Shown here: positions 10,894 through 25,100 of the stretch, piece by piece
Numbering within the stretch: the first letter of the stretch is position 1
How the letters are laid out: each line of letters begins with the position of its first letter
Assembly: GCA_032718475.1 (NCBI GenBank)
Contig: JAUCBJ010005042.1
Location: forward strand, 1-43,939
Direction: 5' to 3'
Length of the DNA: 43,939 bases
Origin: Nemertoderma westbladi
Lineage: Eukaryota > Xenacoelomorpha > Nemertodermatida > Nemertodermatidae
The notes under the pieces: model-generated
The model's database searches: none
Seen by the model: only the letters and a program-made list of their open reading frames with translations
Told to the model about the DNA's origin: nothing
Program-made: the position numbers and the translations under genes

Positions 10894-12137
10894 CGTTAGC
10901 ACCCCCTATTTTGGAATTTGACAATTCAAAAACTTTTTTTATTCTATAATGTGCCGAATTTAATGGAGATTTCAAATCTGCAAGCAGCTTTCTCATATCA
11001 TGTCTCAAATTGAAGTTATCGCCAAGGATACTACTGTATGTCTCTAATAATATTGTGTATTCGCTTCTCAATGCACTTCCACTGGAGACAATAAATTGTA
11101 ATGAAACATAAATGTGTATACTCTGCATTCAACTATAATAATAGCAAACTACTTTTACTTATTGCACGCACATACCCTACTAACTTAGGCACTTGCTGGG
11201 GAATGAGCTTCCCAAGCTTGGCCTCGATTACAACTCACCGATACTCCGTACAACACATTCTAAAGAAGGACTTCTCCACACAAACAACTACCAATAAAAG
11301 ACGCTTTTAAATACTTTTACATTGGTAATATATTGAATAAAATGAGAATCCTTTTACATTTAAATTACAAGAAAGAAGCCATATTGGATTTGATGCGGTT
11401 GAGCTTGGATCGTACTTAGCGATAAATGTAGCATTAGCTTAGCTTAGCCTTTTGCTGAATAACTGATGTTTTGTTGTGGACTCCCTGAATATAATATTTA
11501 GACCTTTATCATACTACTATGAAATTAAGAGTTGTTTTGTTTCCATACAATATCTACGTAGGCCTACGTACTACGTACGTACATGACGTACAGATAGTTT
11601 TTTTCCTCAGAGGATGAATTGTATATATGACCATATTATATTATCATCTTTTAATGAATAATATTCCGTTGGGCACAGCTTAGCAAAGTCGGCAATACCT
11701 CTCCAGGATGTCTGACTCTTCGCACACTGGCTAGGTTCTAGAATGTCACTGAACTACTTTGTCCCAGGATCAACCCCATTAGGCCTATATGATTAATCCT
11801 CACCATCCATTCCCCTATACATATAACGCAAAAATTGATTGAAATAGTGAACTGCACAGTACAATGTGGTAGCCAGTTCACCAGCTGTCCTGAATGATGA
11901 TTCGTACTACTTGAATCAAATAAATCAATAAAGATTTCAGTATGTTATTCTTTCATAGATGGGATTATTACTTCTGCCCTATAATAAAATAGAACTTTAT
12001 TTCTTTCCCGAACTAAAACCAGTTTGCATTTCGTGATTTTTAATGTTATATACAGTATATATTTATTAACTTTGTATATACCCAAATTTAAAATTTGTTG
12101 GATAGAAGAAATCTTTCTAATTCCGGGCTGAAGGAGA

Positions 12138-12158
12138 CCCCCCCCCCCCCCCCCCCCC
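12138..12158 (+). repeat. Poly-C tract
   Basis: About 21 consecutive C in non-coding sequence; the length may be affected by homopolymer error. Confidence 0.9.
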
Positions 12159-13061
12159 AGCCCAAATTATTTTGAATATATATTATATATGACTATTTAT
12201 GCAATTTATTCTTCCCTAAAAAATTATTCCCTATATTTTTATTGCTCTTTTTATTTTATAGCTTCCCGCTGTCAATTATAACACAGTAAATTATTAGAGC
12301 CGCAATGTTATATTTATCACACATAAACATACATGTATGTATTCTATACGGTTAAATTAAAAGGATTGCTGGCTACTGGTAATAGTCGATACGGAAGCAC
12401 GCTTTCTTTTGTCGCCAGATGTGCTGAATATTCCATAGATGTCTTATGGACTCACACTAAGTATATACAGTAGGAACTACTGACAATCTATAATCGAACC
12501 TCGGATTTGCTTCCTAATAATTTAATTGTATATAATTGAGAGTTGGCCTTCGAAACCTTATATTATTTTATATAACAGTTTTATTTAAGAAATACTTTAT
12601 TAGAAATCTGACGACATTTAATTAACTATTGCTCAACAGTTTAGATGATTAAACACAGGCTTATAATGTTTGTTATTATATATATTTAAACTTAGTGATA
12701 GGGCTGAAACATGTTTGGCCCTAACACTTCCGACTTCCATAACTTACTGAAACAATGCTTTCTTTACTACTGTACTTATAATATACTGTAATTTGTGTGC
12801 AAAATTCCGCAATTAACTTAATTAGTTGCAGTTTAATGTAATAATAATTTAAATAATTAGTTACAGTAATTCTTAATAAATTAGTATCGCCATTGCCGGC
12901 CAGTACTTGTACGTATAGACTGTACAGTAAAGTACACACTTGATAAAACAAAATTACCTACGTACTTTATCTGCTAGTGTGGACCTACCGGTACCAGTAT
13001 ACTGTTCACAAATTTATAGCAATGAATGGTTAACCTGCAGACTGGTGATTAGCGCGCAACG

Positions 13062-13141
13062 ATGCCAGCAATAGGGGGTGCATCGATTGATAAACCGGTG
13101 GAACCTCCGGTTAATGTGGAAGAGAATAAACCTCTTATACC
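13062..13141 (+). CDS. GGT7-like: GGT-like exon 1 (start codon, cytoplasmic tail)
   Basis: The ATG at 13062 has A at -3, and an in-frame TAG lies upstream at 13050-13052. It encodes 26 residues, MPAIGGASIDKPVEPP..., ending ENKPLI plus CC of a split Pro codon. The donor is CC|GTTAGT. The two carried bases fit the first base of exon 2 exactly. This is the least certain exon because the tail has no family homology to check. Confidence 0.65.
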
Positions 13142-16100
13142 GTTAGTATAATATTAATAAATATTAAACGCTGAAATAAACATTGCATATGACTATGTAG
13201 GAAAAAAAAGTCTTCTCAAAGCTCAGCTATATAGGCTATGTCCTAGAGAGTGTTGGCAGAGGCTGTCGGCTTATTATATTATTTGACACGAAGTTGTTCT
13301 GGATAGTATATCACCCCTTGGAGGGATGTTTTCCTACCACTTCAGAGGATGCCATCAATAAGTGGCATGATGTCAGCTCGAATGTACTATCCGATTGTGT
13401 GATCTAAACGAAAATTAGGCAGTTAGGTAGGTCATTTATTCTCTAGTTGATCGTTAATTGCACCAAGCATATTACGTCATACAAGTAGGAATAATTATAC
13501 ATAAAATGGAAGTTACTGTAGGCAATTTTTTTTTGTTGACCCCGAGATGTGTAATTTGCCGAGTGATAACGCGCGAGGTTAAAAGGGGCCTAAAATTGAA
13601 CAAAGCTTGAAAAAAATTGTTTTTAATGTAATACATAATTATTATTCCAAAATTGTAACATTACTCAACGCCGTTAGTATTAACAGCGAGTTATAGATTA
13701 TAACGATTATATTTACAACTTTAGAGGACATTACAGCATTGTATTGGCCTGTACATTTAGTATTGTATTTGGTGTTATCAGTTAAGTAATGTCACCTTAG
13801 TGGACATTACTTAACATCGTCATTGGTTACCACGTAAACAATTTGCCTGAAAGCCTGATAAGCCTAATGCATTACCTACCGGTAGGCGGGGTATAGCTAT
13901 TTAACCAGTAGGGCCTAGCTATATTATTAACATGGCTCCAAACGCCACCATAAATATATGCTAACTTATTTATAACATAATTTATGTCATTTTTACATTT
14001 AATTATACAGCAACTAATTTAATTTGTGCAGTTTCTACAGTATCACTTATAATATATGTACAATCAATTCATAATGTTAAAATTTTGGAATAAAACTACA
14101 TACATACTTGTTGCAAACTACCTTTCAATGTTCTGATCCTCGTAGCTTTATTTTCACTCACTCACTAACGTTCGTTCGTGTAACAAAGCCACTCTGATCA
14201 TCACACTGTAAACGTAAAGTGCTACTTTACACACAAGTATGTAAATAGTTATTACACACAAGTACAGTATGTAAATAGTTATTACACACAAGTACAGTAT
14301 GTAAATAGTTAATATCCACCTAATTTCCATTACACCTCCTCTCCCCCACACCACTCACATCCTTAACAATAGTATTGAAAGAGGATCACCTCGAGACGGA
14401 GGATTCATTGACACTTCGCTTCCATGTACAGTAGTTCCGGTACTGGTAGACGTTCTACCGGTAAATCTTCCCTTCACGGATGTAGAGCAGTGGTACCGGT
14501 ACCGGTACTGTATGTCTGATACTGATAGTATACCAGTAGGACTAAATACCAGAAATACTACAGTACGAATTACTGTGCTGACTAATGTTACAAATAGCAA
14601 GTATAGGTGAACATTAGTATAAGTATAAGACCACGACTGTCCTTAAATCATCAAGTCTAACTTTAGAGTAGTGGAGTGGTGGTTGCATTGAATTCTCTCT
14701 GGAGGTTGTAGGCCTACCGTACTGGAATTTCTTCTGAGGATTTTAGTTCTGGGGGGACCGCACTGGAAATAAGTTGGCAGACTTTGTGCGTAATCCCTGG
14801 TCTAACAACCCTCTCGCCTACCGTACCATCTTGTATATTTGTAGAACTTCATGGAGTCGTTGTATTAACCAAACTCTTAACCAGCCACACACCCTTGCTA
14901 TGATCTAATTTGAACTAAAACCGCTATTTCGATATTTACAATCAATTTAATTGACCTTTGCAGACCGGATGAAGGTAAAACAAAGAAACGAGGTATTATT
15001 GTAGCTATAGCCACCGTTGCAATCCTCGGTACGGTTATTGGGACGTCCGTTGGGGTCACACAATACTATAAAAATAACCAACAAGTAAGTGCAAACCTCA
15101 CTCGCAAAGTTTAACTTGCATACAATCTATATAATTATTTTAAACTTAGCTTAATACAGTAGACAAAAGTATTTTTGTTCGCATCCTCCCACGTCGTAAT
15201 TCTAATTTTTACACGCATTGGATCTTATATATTGTTATCATTTTTAAAAGTGCCAGGAATGAGAAAGTTATAATCTTTATAGGGTCCTGCAGTATAAATC
15301 ACGGGATGACTAAAGACAGAATAAAAAAAAATTACATTAGACCAATAGGATAAATCAATGTGTGGTGATTCAATGATAGGCCTACACAGGGTGTAATTAT
15401 CAATATCAATTGTTCTGATATATTGAAATAGTTTTCTTATAAGCAGGAGCAATCACAGGTCACGACTACGGTTCTACCTAATAGTACACAGGTGCCAATT
15501 CATGGAGGTCATGGAATTCAGGCTGTTTCCAGTAGCAATGTCAACTGTACTGAGGTTGGAAAGTGAGTATAGTTGCATATTAAATAGAAATTCATGTGGC
15601 TGAATTTATTTACATTATCATTATTATATTTAGAACTACACAAACAAGGTGGGGCAATTTCAAAATGTTTTTTTTTACTAAAGTCAAAAACATGTAAAAA
15701 TGAAACTAATTGGCCACATTCAGCCGCCGTAGGCCTACATCAACATCTATAATTGACAATTACCTGAAAATCTATTTACATTTTACTTTATTAATTTCTA
15801 TTTATTTTATATTGCAAGTTATTAATGAAATAAGGTTGCTACTATCAGACTGTAAAGTAGGTAGTGGATCTGAGCTACTCTCACTGACTGTACAGCAATA
15901 CCTACCTAACACCTACACTGCAGCACTGCTACGCTACTGCTAGACAGTCAGAAATTGCTGAACCGTATTCCTCCTATTCACATTACTGCATTACTAAAAG
16001 CTGAACAGTCAATTCCATTTCAGTCAAATTCAATCAATCACATAAATTCAAATTTCCCGCCCAGACAAAATCCAAAACGGAAATGACATTAAGTTTGCGC

Positions 16101-19100
16101 GCGACATGGCCGTTATGTGCTTCCGTGATTTAAAGATTTTATAACGGCTGACATTGAGGGTTACCGTAACATTTTTGGTGCACTTCAGTTCTGATAAAAG
16201 CACCCCCGGACGGACTACAATTCAAGCGACTATGTTTATAACATTGGGACTGCCGGTTGGAGTTCGCATACTTTACCAAATAGGAATGCCACCAGTAAAC
16301 AGAGGTTGTTGGACATACACTGTACAGGATACAAGGACCATTTTTTAACAAAATAATTTATTCATCCATATTTAAACGCTATATTTCGAGATTATGTTAC
16401 TTTCCATAAGTTTAATAGTTTTTTTCACGACCATATCGGGTGTAAACGCTACGCCGACAACCGACAACCAACCATTATTTAAGCTAATTTTTTTTGTTTT
16501 AATTTTTGCTGTTGGCGGTTGTCGGCGTAGCGTTTACACCCACAGAGACCATATCATTCAATCTTTTGTTTTATAATTATTTATTTAATTAATCTAAATT
16601 CACTAAACAATCTAAGAACTCCGATTATATTACTGTATAATTTAGATGGGTTTTATTTTCATTGAAACACCATGTTTTGTGTAACTGATTTTAGGACTAT
16701 TCTGAATGGCGGAGGTAACGCTATTGACGCAGTTATATCGTCTACATTCTGTCTCGGGGTCATGGATCCCCATAAATCTGGTCTTGGCGGCGATTTTATT
16801 ATGATGGTGTACAATCGCACCGCCAACTACACAGTCATGTACGATGGCTTGTCGGTAGGGGGCGCTGGAGTTAGTTCCGTCAAAAGAAACAACGGGAAAA
16901 ACAAAGGTAGCTCAGGTGTAATTAATACATACGGTAATATAATTAATGTGTTTCTCATTCTCCACAAGTCGACGCAAACAACAGCTGATTACTCCCGAAA
17001 ATAAAACTAATTCTATTGACTTTAGTATATTGTTTTGGTTAAAATAACGTGCCACTGTAACCTGCTCCTTTATTTGTCAACTGTTGGTCAAATTCCCGCC
17101 ACTGTTTATAGCAAGCATATGGAACACTACAATTAGGTGTTATTAAACCTTTTAGGAGTGCAATATATTGGTGTGCCAGGGTACTTAGATGCTATCTGGG
17201 CAGCCTTCAGCAGTCATAGCAAGCTGTCATGGAAACGGTTACTCCAGCCCAGTTACGTCAGAGCTCTACATGGCTTCAAAGTTGACAAAGAATTAGCTCG
17301 AGCCTTTAGAAAGTTTGAGCCTGACATAACATCGGACGTAGAACTTTGGTAAGTAGATGATTTTGATTGAAGTTGTAATCAAGCCTTTCTGCATTCTGTC
17401 GAAAAATTTTTTCAACCGAAATTCATGCCATAAATTGCTGAGTTTCTAACATATATTAAATTTACTATTTCTCATTGTTTTCTAATTTCTAGACGAGAAA
17501 TTAGTTACCGAAACGGTCGCAAAAATAATCGATTAATTTGTTTTCTCTCAGCTCTACGTTTTGTAAAGATCCATCCGCCGCCACTATTTACGAAGAGGGA
17601 GACATATTAGTTCAGACTAAACTGTCTGAAACTTTGGATCTATTAAGAAACTCATCCGAACCAAGTGACCTATTTTATAGAGGTTCTTTGAAAGAAAGTA
17701 TTATGGTAGACCTAAAGGAACATGGTGGGTATATGACTACAATTAATCCCCTAAACGCAAATTTAATAATAAATATAATAACTACAATTTAATAATTTAA
17801 TAACTATAATTTTGATATACCTGAATACAATATAACATATAACAGTGTTCCACCATAAAGGTGTTCTTAAGAAATTTTAGGACATTTCATTGATATCAAG
17901 CTCCTTAAACATTTAGCACCAAAACGACACTGCGCGACATCCTCATGTACTGCAATCTCTTGATGACCAGATTCTGATCCCCCTAAAGTACTGTTTTTTC
18001 TCCACTCTTGTATTGAAGTACTGTTTATTCTCCACTCTTGTTTTGAAGTACTGTTTTTTCTCCACTCTTGTTTAGAAGTACTGTTTATTCTCCACTCTTG
18101 TTTTGAAGTACTGTTTTTTCTCCTCTCTTGTTTGAAGTACTGTTTATTCTCCACTCTTGTTTTGAAGTACTGTTTATTCTCCACTCTTGTTTAGAAGTAC
18201 TGTTTATTCTCCACTCTTGTTTTGAAGTACTGTTTATTCTCCACTCTTGTTTGAAGTACTGTTTATTCTCCACTCTTGTTTTGAAGTACTGTTTATTCTC
18301 CACTCTTGTTTTGAAGTACTGTTTATTCTCCACTCTTGTTTGAAGTACTGTTTATTCTCCACTCTTGTTTGAAGTACTGTTAATTCTCCACTCTAGTTTT
18401 GAAGCACTGTTTATTCTCCACTCTTGTTTTTAAGTACTGTATATTCTCCACTCTTGTTTTGAAGTACTGCTTATTCTCCACTCTTGTTTTGAAGTACTGT
18501 TTATTCTTCACTCTTGTTTTGAAGTACTGTTTATTCTCCACTCTTGTTTGAAGTACTGTTTATTCTCCACTCTTGTATTGAAGTACTGTTTATTCTCCAC
18601 TCTTGTTTTGAAGTACTGTTTTTTCTCCACTCTTGTTTGAAGTACTGTTTATTCTCCACTCTTGTTTTGAAGTACTGTTTATTCTCCACTCTTGTTTGAA
18701 GTACTGTTTATTCTCCACTCTTGTTTTGAAGTACTGTTTTTTCTCCACTCTTGTTTTGAAGTACTGTTTTTTCTCCACTCTTGTTTGAAGTACTGTTTAT
18801 TCTCCACTCTTGTTTTGAAGTACTGTTTTTTCTCCACTCTTGTTTTGAAGTACTGTTTTTTCTCCACTCTTGTTTGAAGTACTGTTTATTCTCCACTCTT
18901 GTTTTGAAGTGCTGTTTATTCTCCACTCTTGTTTTGAAGTACTGCTTATTCTCCACTCTTGTATTGAAGTACTGATTATTCTCCACTCTTGTTTTGAAGT
19001 ACTGTTTTTTCTCCACTCTTGTTTTGAAGTACTGTTTTTTCTCCACTCTTGTTTGAAGTACTGTTTATTCTCCACTCTTGTTTTGAAGTACTGTTTATTC

Positions 19101-22100
19101 TCCACTCTTGTTTTGAAGTACTGTTTATTCTCCACTCTTGTTTGAAGTACTGTTTATTCTCCACTCTTGTTTTGAAATACTGTTTATTCTCCACTCTTGT
19201 TTGAAGTACTGTTTATTATCCACTCTTGTTTTGAAGTACTGTTTATTCTCCACTCTTGTTTTGAAGTACTGTTTTTTCTCCACTCTTGTTTGAAGTACTG
19301 TTTATTGTCCACTCTTGTTTTGAAATACTGTTTATTCTCCACTCTTGTTTTGAAGTACTGCTTATTCTCCACTCTTGTATTGAAGTACTGTTTATTCTCC
19401 ACTCTTGTTTGAAGTACTGTTTATTCTCCACTCTTGTTTGAAGTACTGTTTATTCTCCACTCTTGTTTTGAACTACTGTTTATTCTCCTCTCTTGTTTTG
19501 AAGTACTGTTTATTCTCCACTCTTGTTTTGAAGTACTGTTTATTCTCCACTCTTGTTTTTAAGTACTGTTTATTCTCCACTCTTGTTTTGAAGTACTGTT
19601 TTTTCTCCACTCTTGTTTGAAGTACTGTTTATTCTCCCTCTTGTTTTGAAGTACTGTTTATTCTCCACTCTTGTTTTGAAGTACTATTTATTCTCCACTC
19701 TTGTTTGAAGTACTGTTTATTCTCCACTCTTGTTTTGAAATACTGTTTATTCTCCACTCTTGTTTTGAAGTACTGCTTATTCTCCACTCTTGTATTGAAG
19801 TACTGTTTATTCTCCACTCTTGTTTGAAGTACTGTTTATTCTCCACTCTTGTTTGAAGTACTGTTTATTCTCCTCTCTTGTTTTGAAGTACTGTTTATTC
19901 TCCACTCTTGTTTTGAAGTACTGTTTATTCTCCACTCTTGTTTTTAAGTACTGTTTATTCTCCACTCTTGTTTTGAAGTACTGTTTTTTCTCCACTCTTG
20001 TTTTGAAGTACTGTTTATTCTCCACTCTTGTTTTGAAGTACTGTTTATTCTCCACTCTTGTTTTGAAGTACTGTTTATTCTCCACTCTTGTTTGAAGTAC
20101 TGTTTTTTCTCCACTCTTGTTTTGAAGTACTGTTTTTTCTCCACTCTTGTTTTGAAGTACTGTTTATTCTCCACTATGGTTTGAAGTACTGTTTTTTCTC
20201 CACTCTTGTTTGAAGTACTGTTTATTTTCCACTCTTGTTTTGAAGTACTGTTTATTCTCCACTCTTGTTTGAAGTACTGTTTATTCTCCACTCTTGTTTT
20301 GAAATACTGTTTATTCTCCACTCTTGTTTTGAAGTACTGCTTATTCTCCACTCTTGTATTGAAGTACTGTTTATTCTCCACTCTTGTTTGAAGTACTGTT
20401 TATTCTCCACTCTTGTTTGAAGTACTGTTTATTCTCCTCTCTTGTTTTGAAGTACTGTTTATTCTCCACTCTTGTTTTGAAGTACTGTTTATTCTCCACT
20501 CTTGTTTTTAAGTACTGTTTATTCTCCACTCTTGTTTGAAGTACTGTTTATTCTCCACTCTTGTTTTGAAATACTGTTTATTCTCCACTCTTGTTTTGAA
20601 GTACTGCTTATTCTCCACTCTTGTATTGAAGTACTGTTTATTCTCCACTCTTGTTTGAAGTACTGTTTATTCTCCACTCTTGTTTGAAGTACTGTTTATT
20701 CTCCTCTCTTGTTTTGAAGTACTGTTTATTCTCCACTCTTGTTTTGAAGTACTGTTTATTCTCCACTCTTGTTTTTAAGTACTGTTTATTCTCCACTCTT
20801 GTTTTAAAGTACTGTTTTTTCTCCACTCTTGTTTTGAAGTACTGTTTATTCTCCACTCTTGTTTTGAAGTACTGTTTATTCTCCACTCTTGTTTTGAAGT
20901 ACTGTTTATTCTCCACTCTTGTTTGAAGTACTGTTTTTTCTCCACTCTTGTTTTGAAGTACTGTTTTTTCTCCACTCTTGTTTTGAAGTACTGTTTATTC
21001 TCCACTCTTGTTTGAAGTACTGTTTTTTCTCCACTCTTGTTTTGAAGTACTGTTTATTCTCCACTCTTGTTTTTAAGTACTGTTTATTCTCCACTCTTGT
21101 TTTGAAGTACTGTTTTTTCTCCACTCTTGTTTTGAAGTACTGTTTATTCTCCACTCTTGTTTTGAAGCACTATGTATTCTCCACTCTTGTTTGAAGTACT
21201 GTTTATTCTCCACTCTTGTTTGAAGTACTGTTTATTCTCCACTCTTGTTTTGAAGTACTGTTTATTCTCCACTCTTGTTTGAAGTACTGTTTATTCTCCA
21301 CTCTTGTTTTGAAGTACTGTTTATTCTCCACTCTTGTTTTGAAGTACTGTTTATTCTCCACTCTTGTTTTTAAGTACTGATTATTCTCCACTCTTGTTTT
21401 GAAGTACTGTTTTTTCTCCACTCTTGTTTTGAAGTACTGTTTATTCTCCACTCTTGTTTTGAAGTACTGTTTTTTCTCCACTCTTGTTTTGAAGTACTGT
21501 TTATTCTCCACTCTTGTTTTGAAGTACTGTTTATTCTCCACTCTTGTTTTGAAGTACTGTTTATTCTCCACTCTTGTTTGAAGTACTGTTTTTTCTCCAC
21601 TCTTGTTTTGAAGTACTGTTTTTTCTCCACTCTTGTTTTGAAGTACTGTTTATTCTCCACTATGGTTTGAAGTACTGTTTTTTCTCCACTCTTGTTTGAA
21701 GTACTGTTTATTTTCCACTCTTGTTTTGAAGTACTGTTTATTCTCCACTCTTGTTTGAAGTACTGTTTATTCTCCACTCTTGTTTTGAAATACTGTTTAT
21801 TCTCCACTCTTGTTTTGAAGTACTGCTTATTCTCCACTCTTGTATTGAAGTACTGTTTATTCTCCACTCTTGTTTGAAGTACTGTTTATTCTCCACTCTT
21901 GTTTGAAGTACTGTTTATTCTCCTCTCTTGTTTTGAAGTACTGTTTATTCTCCACTCTTGTTTTGAAGTACTGTTTATTCTCCACTCTTGTTTTTAAGTA
22001 CTGTTTATTCTCCACTCTTGTTTGAAGTACTGTTTATTCTCCACTCTTGTTTTGAAATACTGTTTATTCTCCACTCTTGTTTTGAAGTACTGCTTATTCT

Positions 22101-25100
22101 CCACTCTTGTATTGAAGTACTGTTTATTCTCCACTCTTGTTTGAAGTACTGTTTATTCTCCACTCTTGTTTGAAGTACTGTTTATTCTCCTCTCTTGTTT
22201 TGAAGTACTGTTTATTCTCCACTCTTGTTTTGAAGTACTGTTTATTCTCCACTCTTGTTTTTAAGTACTGTTTATTCTCCACTCTTGTTTTAAAGTACTG
22301 TTTTTTCTCCACTCTTGTTTTGAAGTACTGTTTATTCTCCACTCTTGTTTTGAAGTACTGTTTATTCTCCACTCTTGTTTTGAAGTACTGTTTATTCTCC
22401 ACTCTTGTTTGAAGTACTGTTTTTTCTCCACTCTTGTTTTGAAGTACTGTTTTTTCTCCACTCTTGTTTTGAAGTACTGTTTATTCTCCACTCTTGTTTG
22501 AAGTACTGTTTTTTCTCCACTCTTGTTTTGAAGTACTGTTTATTCTCCACTCTTGTTTTTAAGTACTGTTTATTCTCCACTCTTGTTTTGAAGTACTGTT
22601 TTTTCTCCACTCTTGTTTTGAAGTACTGTTTATTCTCCACTCTTGTTTTGAAGCACTATGTATTCTCCACTCTTGTTTGAAGTACTGTTTATTCTCCACT
22701 CTTGTTTGAAGTACTGTTTATTCTCCACTCTTGTTTTGAAGTACTGTTTATTCTCCACTCTTGTTTGAAGTACTGTTTATTCTCCACTCTTGTTTTGAAG
22801 TACTGTTTATTCTCCACTCTTGTTTTGAAGTACTGTTTATTCTCCACTCTTGTTTTTAAGTACTGATTATTCTCCACTCTTGTTTTGAAGTACTGTTTTT
22901 TCTCCACTCTTGTTTTGAAGTACTGTTTATTCTCCACTCTTGTTTGAAGTACTGTTTTTTCTCCACTCTTGTTTTGAAGTACTGTTTATTCTCCACTTTT
23001 GTTTGAAGTACTGTTTATTCTCCACTCTTGTTTTGAAGTACTGTTTATTCTCCACTCTTGTTTTGAAGTACTGTTTATTCTCCACTCTTGTTTTTAAGTA
23101 CTGATTATTCTCCACTCTTGTTTTGAAGTACTGTTTTTTCTCCACTCTTGTTTTGAAGTACTGTTTATTCTCCACTCTTGTTTGAAGTACTGTTTTTTCT
23201 CCACTCTTGTTTTGAAGTACTGTTTATTCTCCACTCTTGTTTGAAGTACTGTTTTTTCTCCACTCTTGTTTTGAAGTACTGTTTATTCTCCACTCTTGTT
23301 TTGAAGTACTGTTTATTCTCCACTCTTGTTTTTAAGTACTGTTTATTCTCCACTCTTGTTTTGAAGTACTGCTTATTCTCCACTCTTGTTTTGAAGTACT
23401 GTTTATTCTCCACTCTTGTTTTTAAGTACTGTTTATTCTCCACACTTGTTTTGAAGTACTGCTTATTCTCCACTCTTGTTTTGAACTACTGTTAATTCTC
23501 CACTCTTGTTTTTAAGTACTGTTTATTCTCCACTCTTGTTTTTAAGTACTGTTTTTTCTCCACTCTTGTTTTGAAGCACTGCTTATTCTCCACTCTTGTT
23601 TTGAGGTACTGTTAATTCTCCACTCTTGTTTGAAGTACTGTTTATTCTCCACTCTTGTTTTGAAGTACTGTTTATTCTCCACTCTTGTTTTGAAGCACTA
23701 TGTATTCTCCAGTCTTGTTTGAAGTACTGTTTATTCTCCACTCTTGTTTGCAGTACTGTTTATTCTCCACTCTTGTTTTGAAGTACTGTTTATTCTCCAC
23801 TCTTGTTTTGAAGTACTGTTTATTCTCCACTCTTGTTTTTAAGTACTGTTTATTCTCCATTCTTGTTTTGAAGTACTGTTTTTTCTCCACTCTTGTTTTG
23901 AAGTACTGTTTATTCTCCACTCTTGTTTGAAGTACTGTTTTTTCTCCACTCTTGTTTTGAAGTACTGTTTATTCTCCACTCTTGTTTGAAGTACTGTTTT
24001 TTCTCCACTCTTGTTTTGAAGTACTGTTTATTCTCCACTCTTGTTTTGAAGTACTGTTTATTCTCCACTCTTGTTTTGAAGTACTGTTTATTCTCCACTC
24101 TTGTTTTTAAGTACTGTTTATTCTCCACACTTGTTTTGAAGTACTGCTTATTCTCCACTCTTGTTTTGAACTACTGTTAATTCTCCACTCTTGTTTTTAA
24201 GTACTGTTTATTCTCCACTCTTATTTTGAAGTACTGTTTATTCTCCACTCTTGTTTTTAAGTACTGTTTATTCTCCACTCTTGTTTTGAAGTACTGCTTA
24301 TTCTCCACTCTTGTTTTGAAGTACTGTTAATTCTCCACTCTTGTTTGAAGTACTGTTTATTCTCCACTCTTGTTTGAATTACTGTTTATTCTCCACTCTT
24401 GTTTTGAAGTACTGTTTATTCTCCACTCTTGTTTGAAGTACTGTTTATTCTCCACTCTTGTTTTGAAGTACTGTTTTTTCTCCACTCTTGTTTTGAAGTA
24501 CTGTTTATTCTCCACTCTTGTTTTTAAGTACTGTTTATTCTCCACTCTTGTTTTGAAGTACTGTTTATTCTCCACTCTTGTTTTTAAGTACTGTTTATTC
24601 TCCACTCTTGTTTTGAAGTACTGCTTATTCTCCACTCTTGTTTTGAAGTACTGTTTATTCTCCACTCTTGTTTTTAAGTACTGTTTATTCTCCACACTTG
24701 TTTTGAAGTACTGCTTATTCTCCACTATTGTTTTGAACTACTGTTAATTCTCCACTCTTGTTTTTAAGTACTGTTTATTCTCCACTCTTGTTTTGAAGTA
24801 CTGTTTATTCTCCACTCTTGTTTTTAAGTACTGTTTATTCTCCACTCTTGTTTTGAAGTACTGCTTATTCTCCACTCTTGTTTTGAAGTACTGTTAATTC
24901 TCCACTCTTGTTTGAAGTACTGTTTATTCTCCACTCTTGTTTGAATTACTGTTTATTCTCCACTCTTGTTTTGAAGTACTGTTTATTCTCCACTCTTGTT
25001 TGAAGTACTATTTATTCTTCACTCTTGTTTTGAAGTACTGTTTATTCTCCACTCTTGTTTTGAAGTACTGTTTATTCTCCACTCTTGTTTTGAAGTACTG

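Larger units (their letters stand above)
7886..13061. other. Long intergenic stretch, no gene recognised
   Basis: About 5.2 kb of AT-rich sequence holding only short ORFs without domain, signal-peptide or splice support. GC-richer patches occur at about 8690-8870 and 9780-10130, possibly old repeat copies, but no family could be named. G/C homopolymers are listed separately. Palindromic TACGTAGGCCTACGTA-like sequence occurs at about 11555-11585. Part of this region should carry the promoter or 5' UTR of the GGT-like gene. Confidence 0.4.
13142..14963 (+). other. GGT-like intron 1
   Basis: 1822 bp. Contains a hairpin at 13781-13815 and a short tandem repeat at 14229-14310. The rest shows nothing recognisable. 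Acceptor is TTTGCAG. Confidence 0.6.

Noticed and set aside
13781-13815. microRNA precursor
   Set aside because: The perfect stem is only 13 bp; a precursor would need about 22 paired bases per arm plus a loop.
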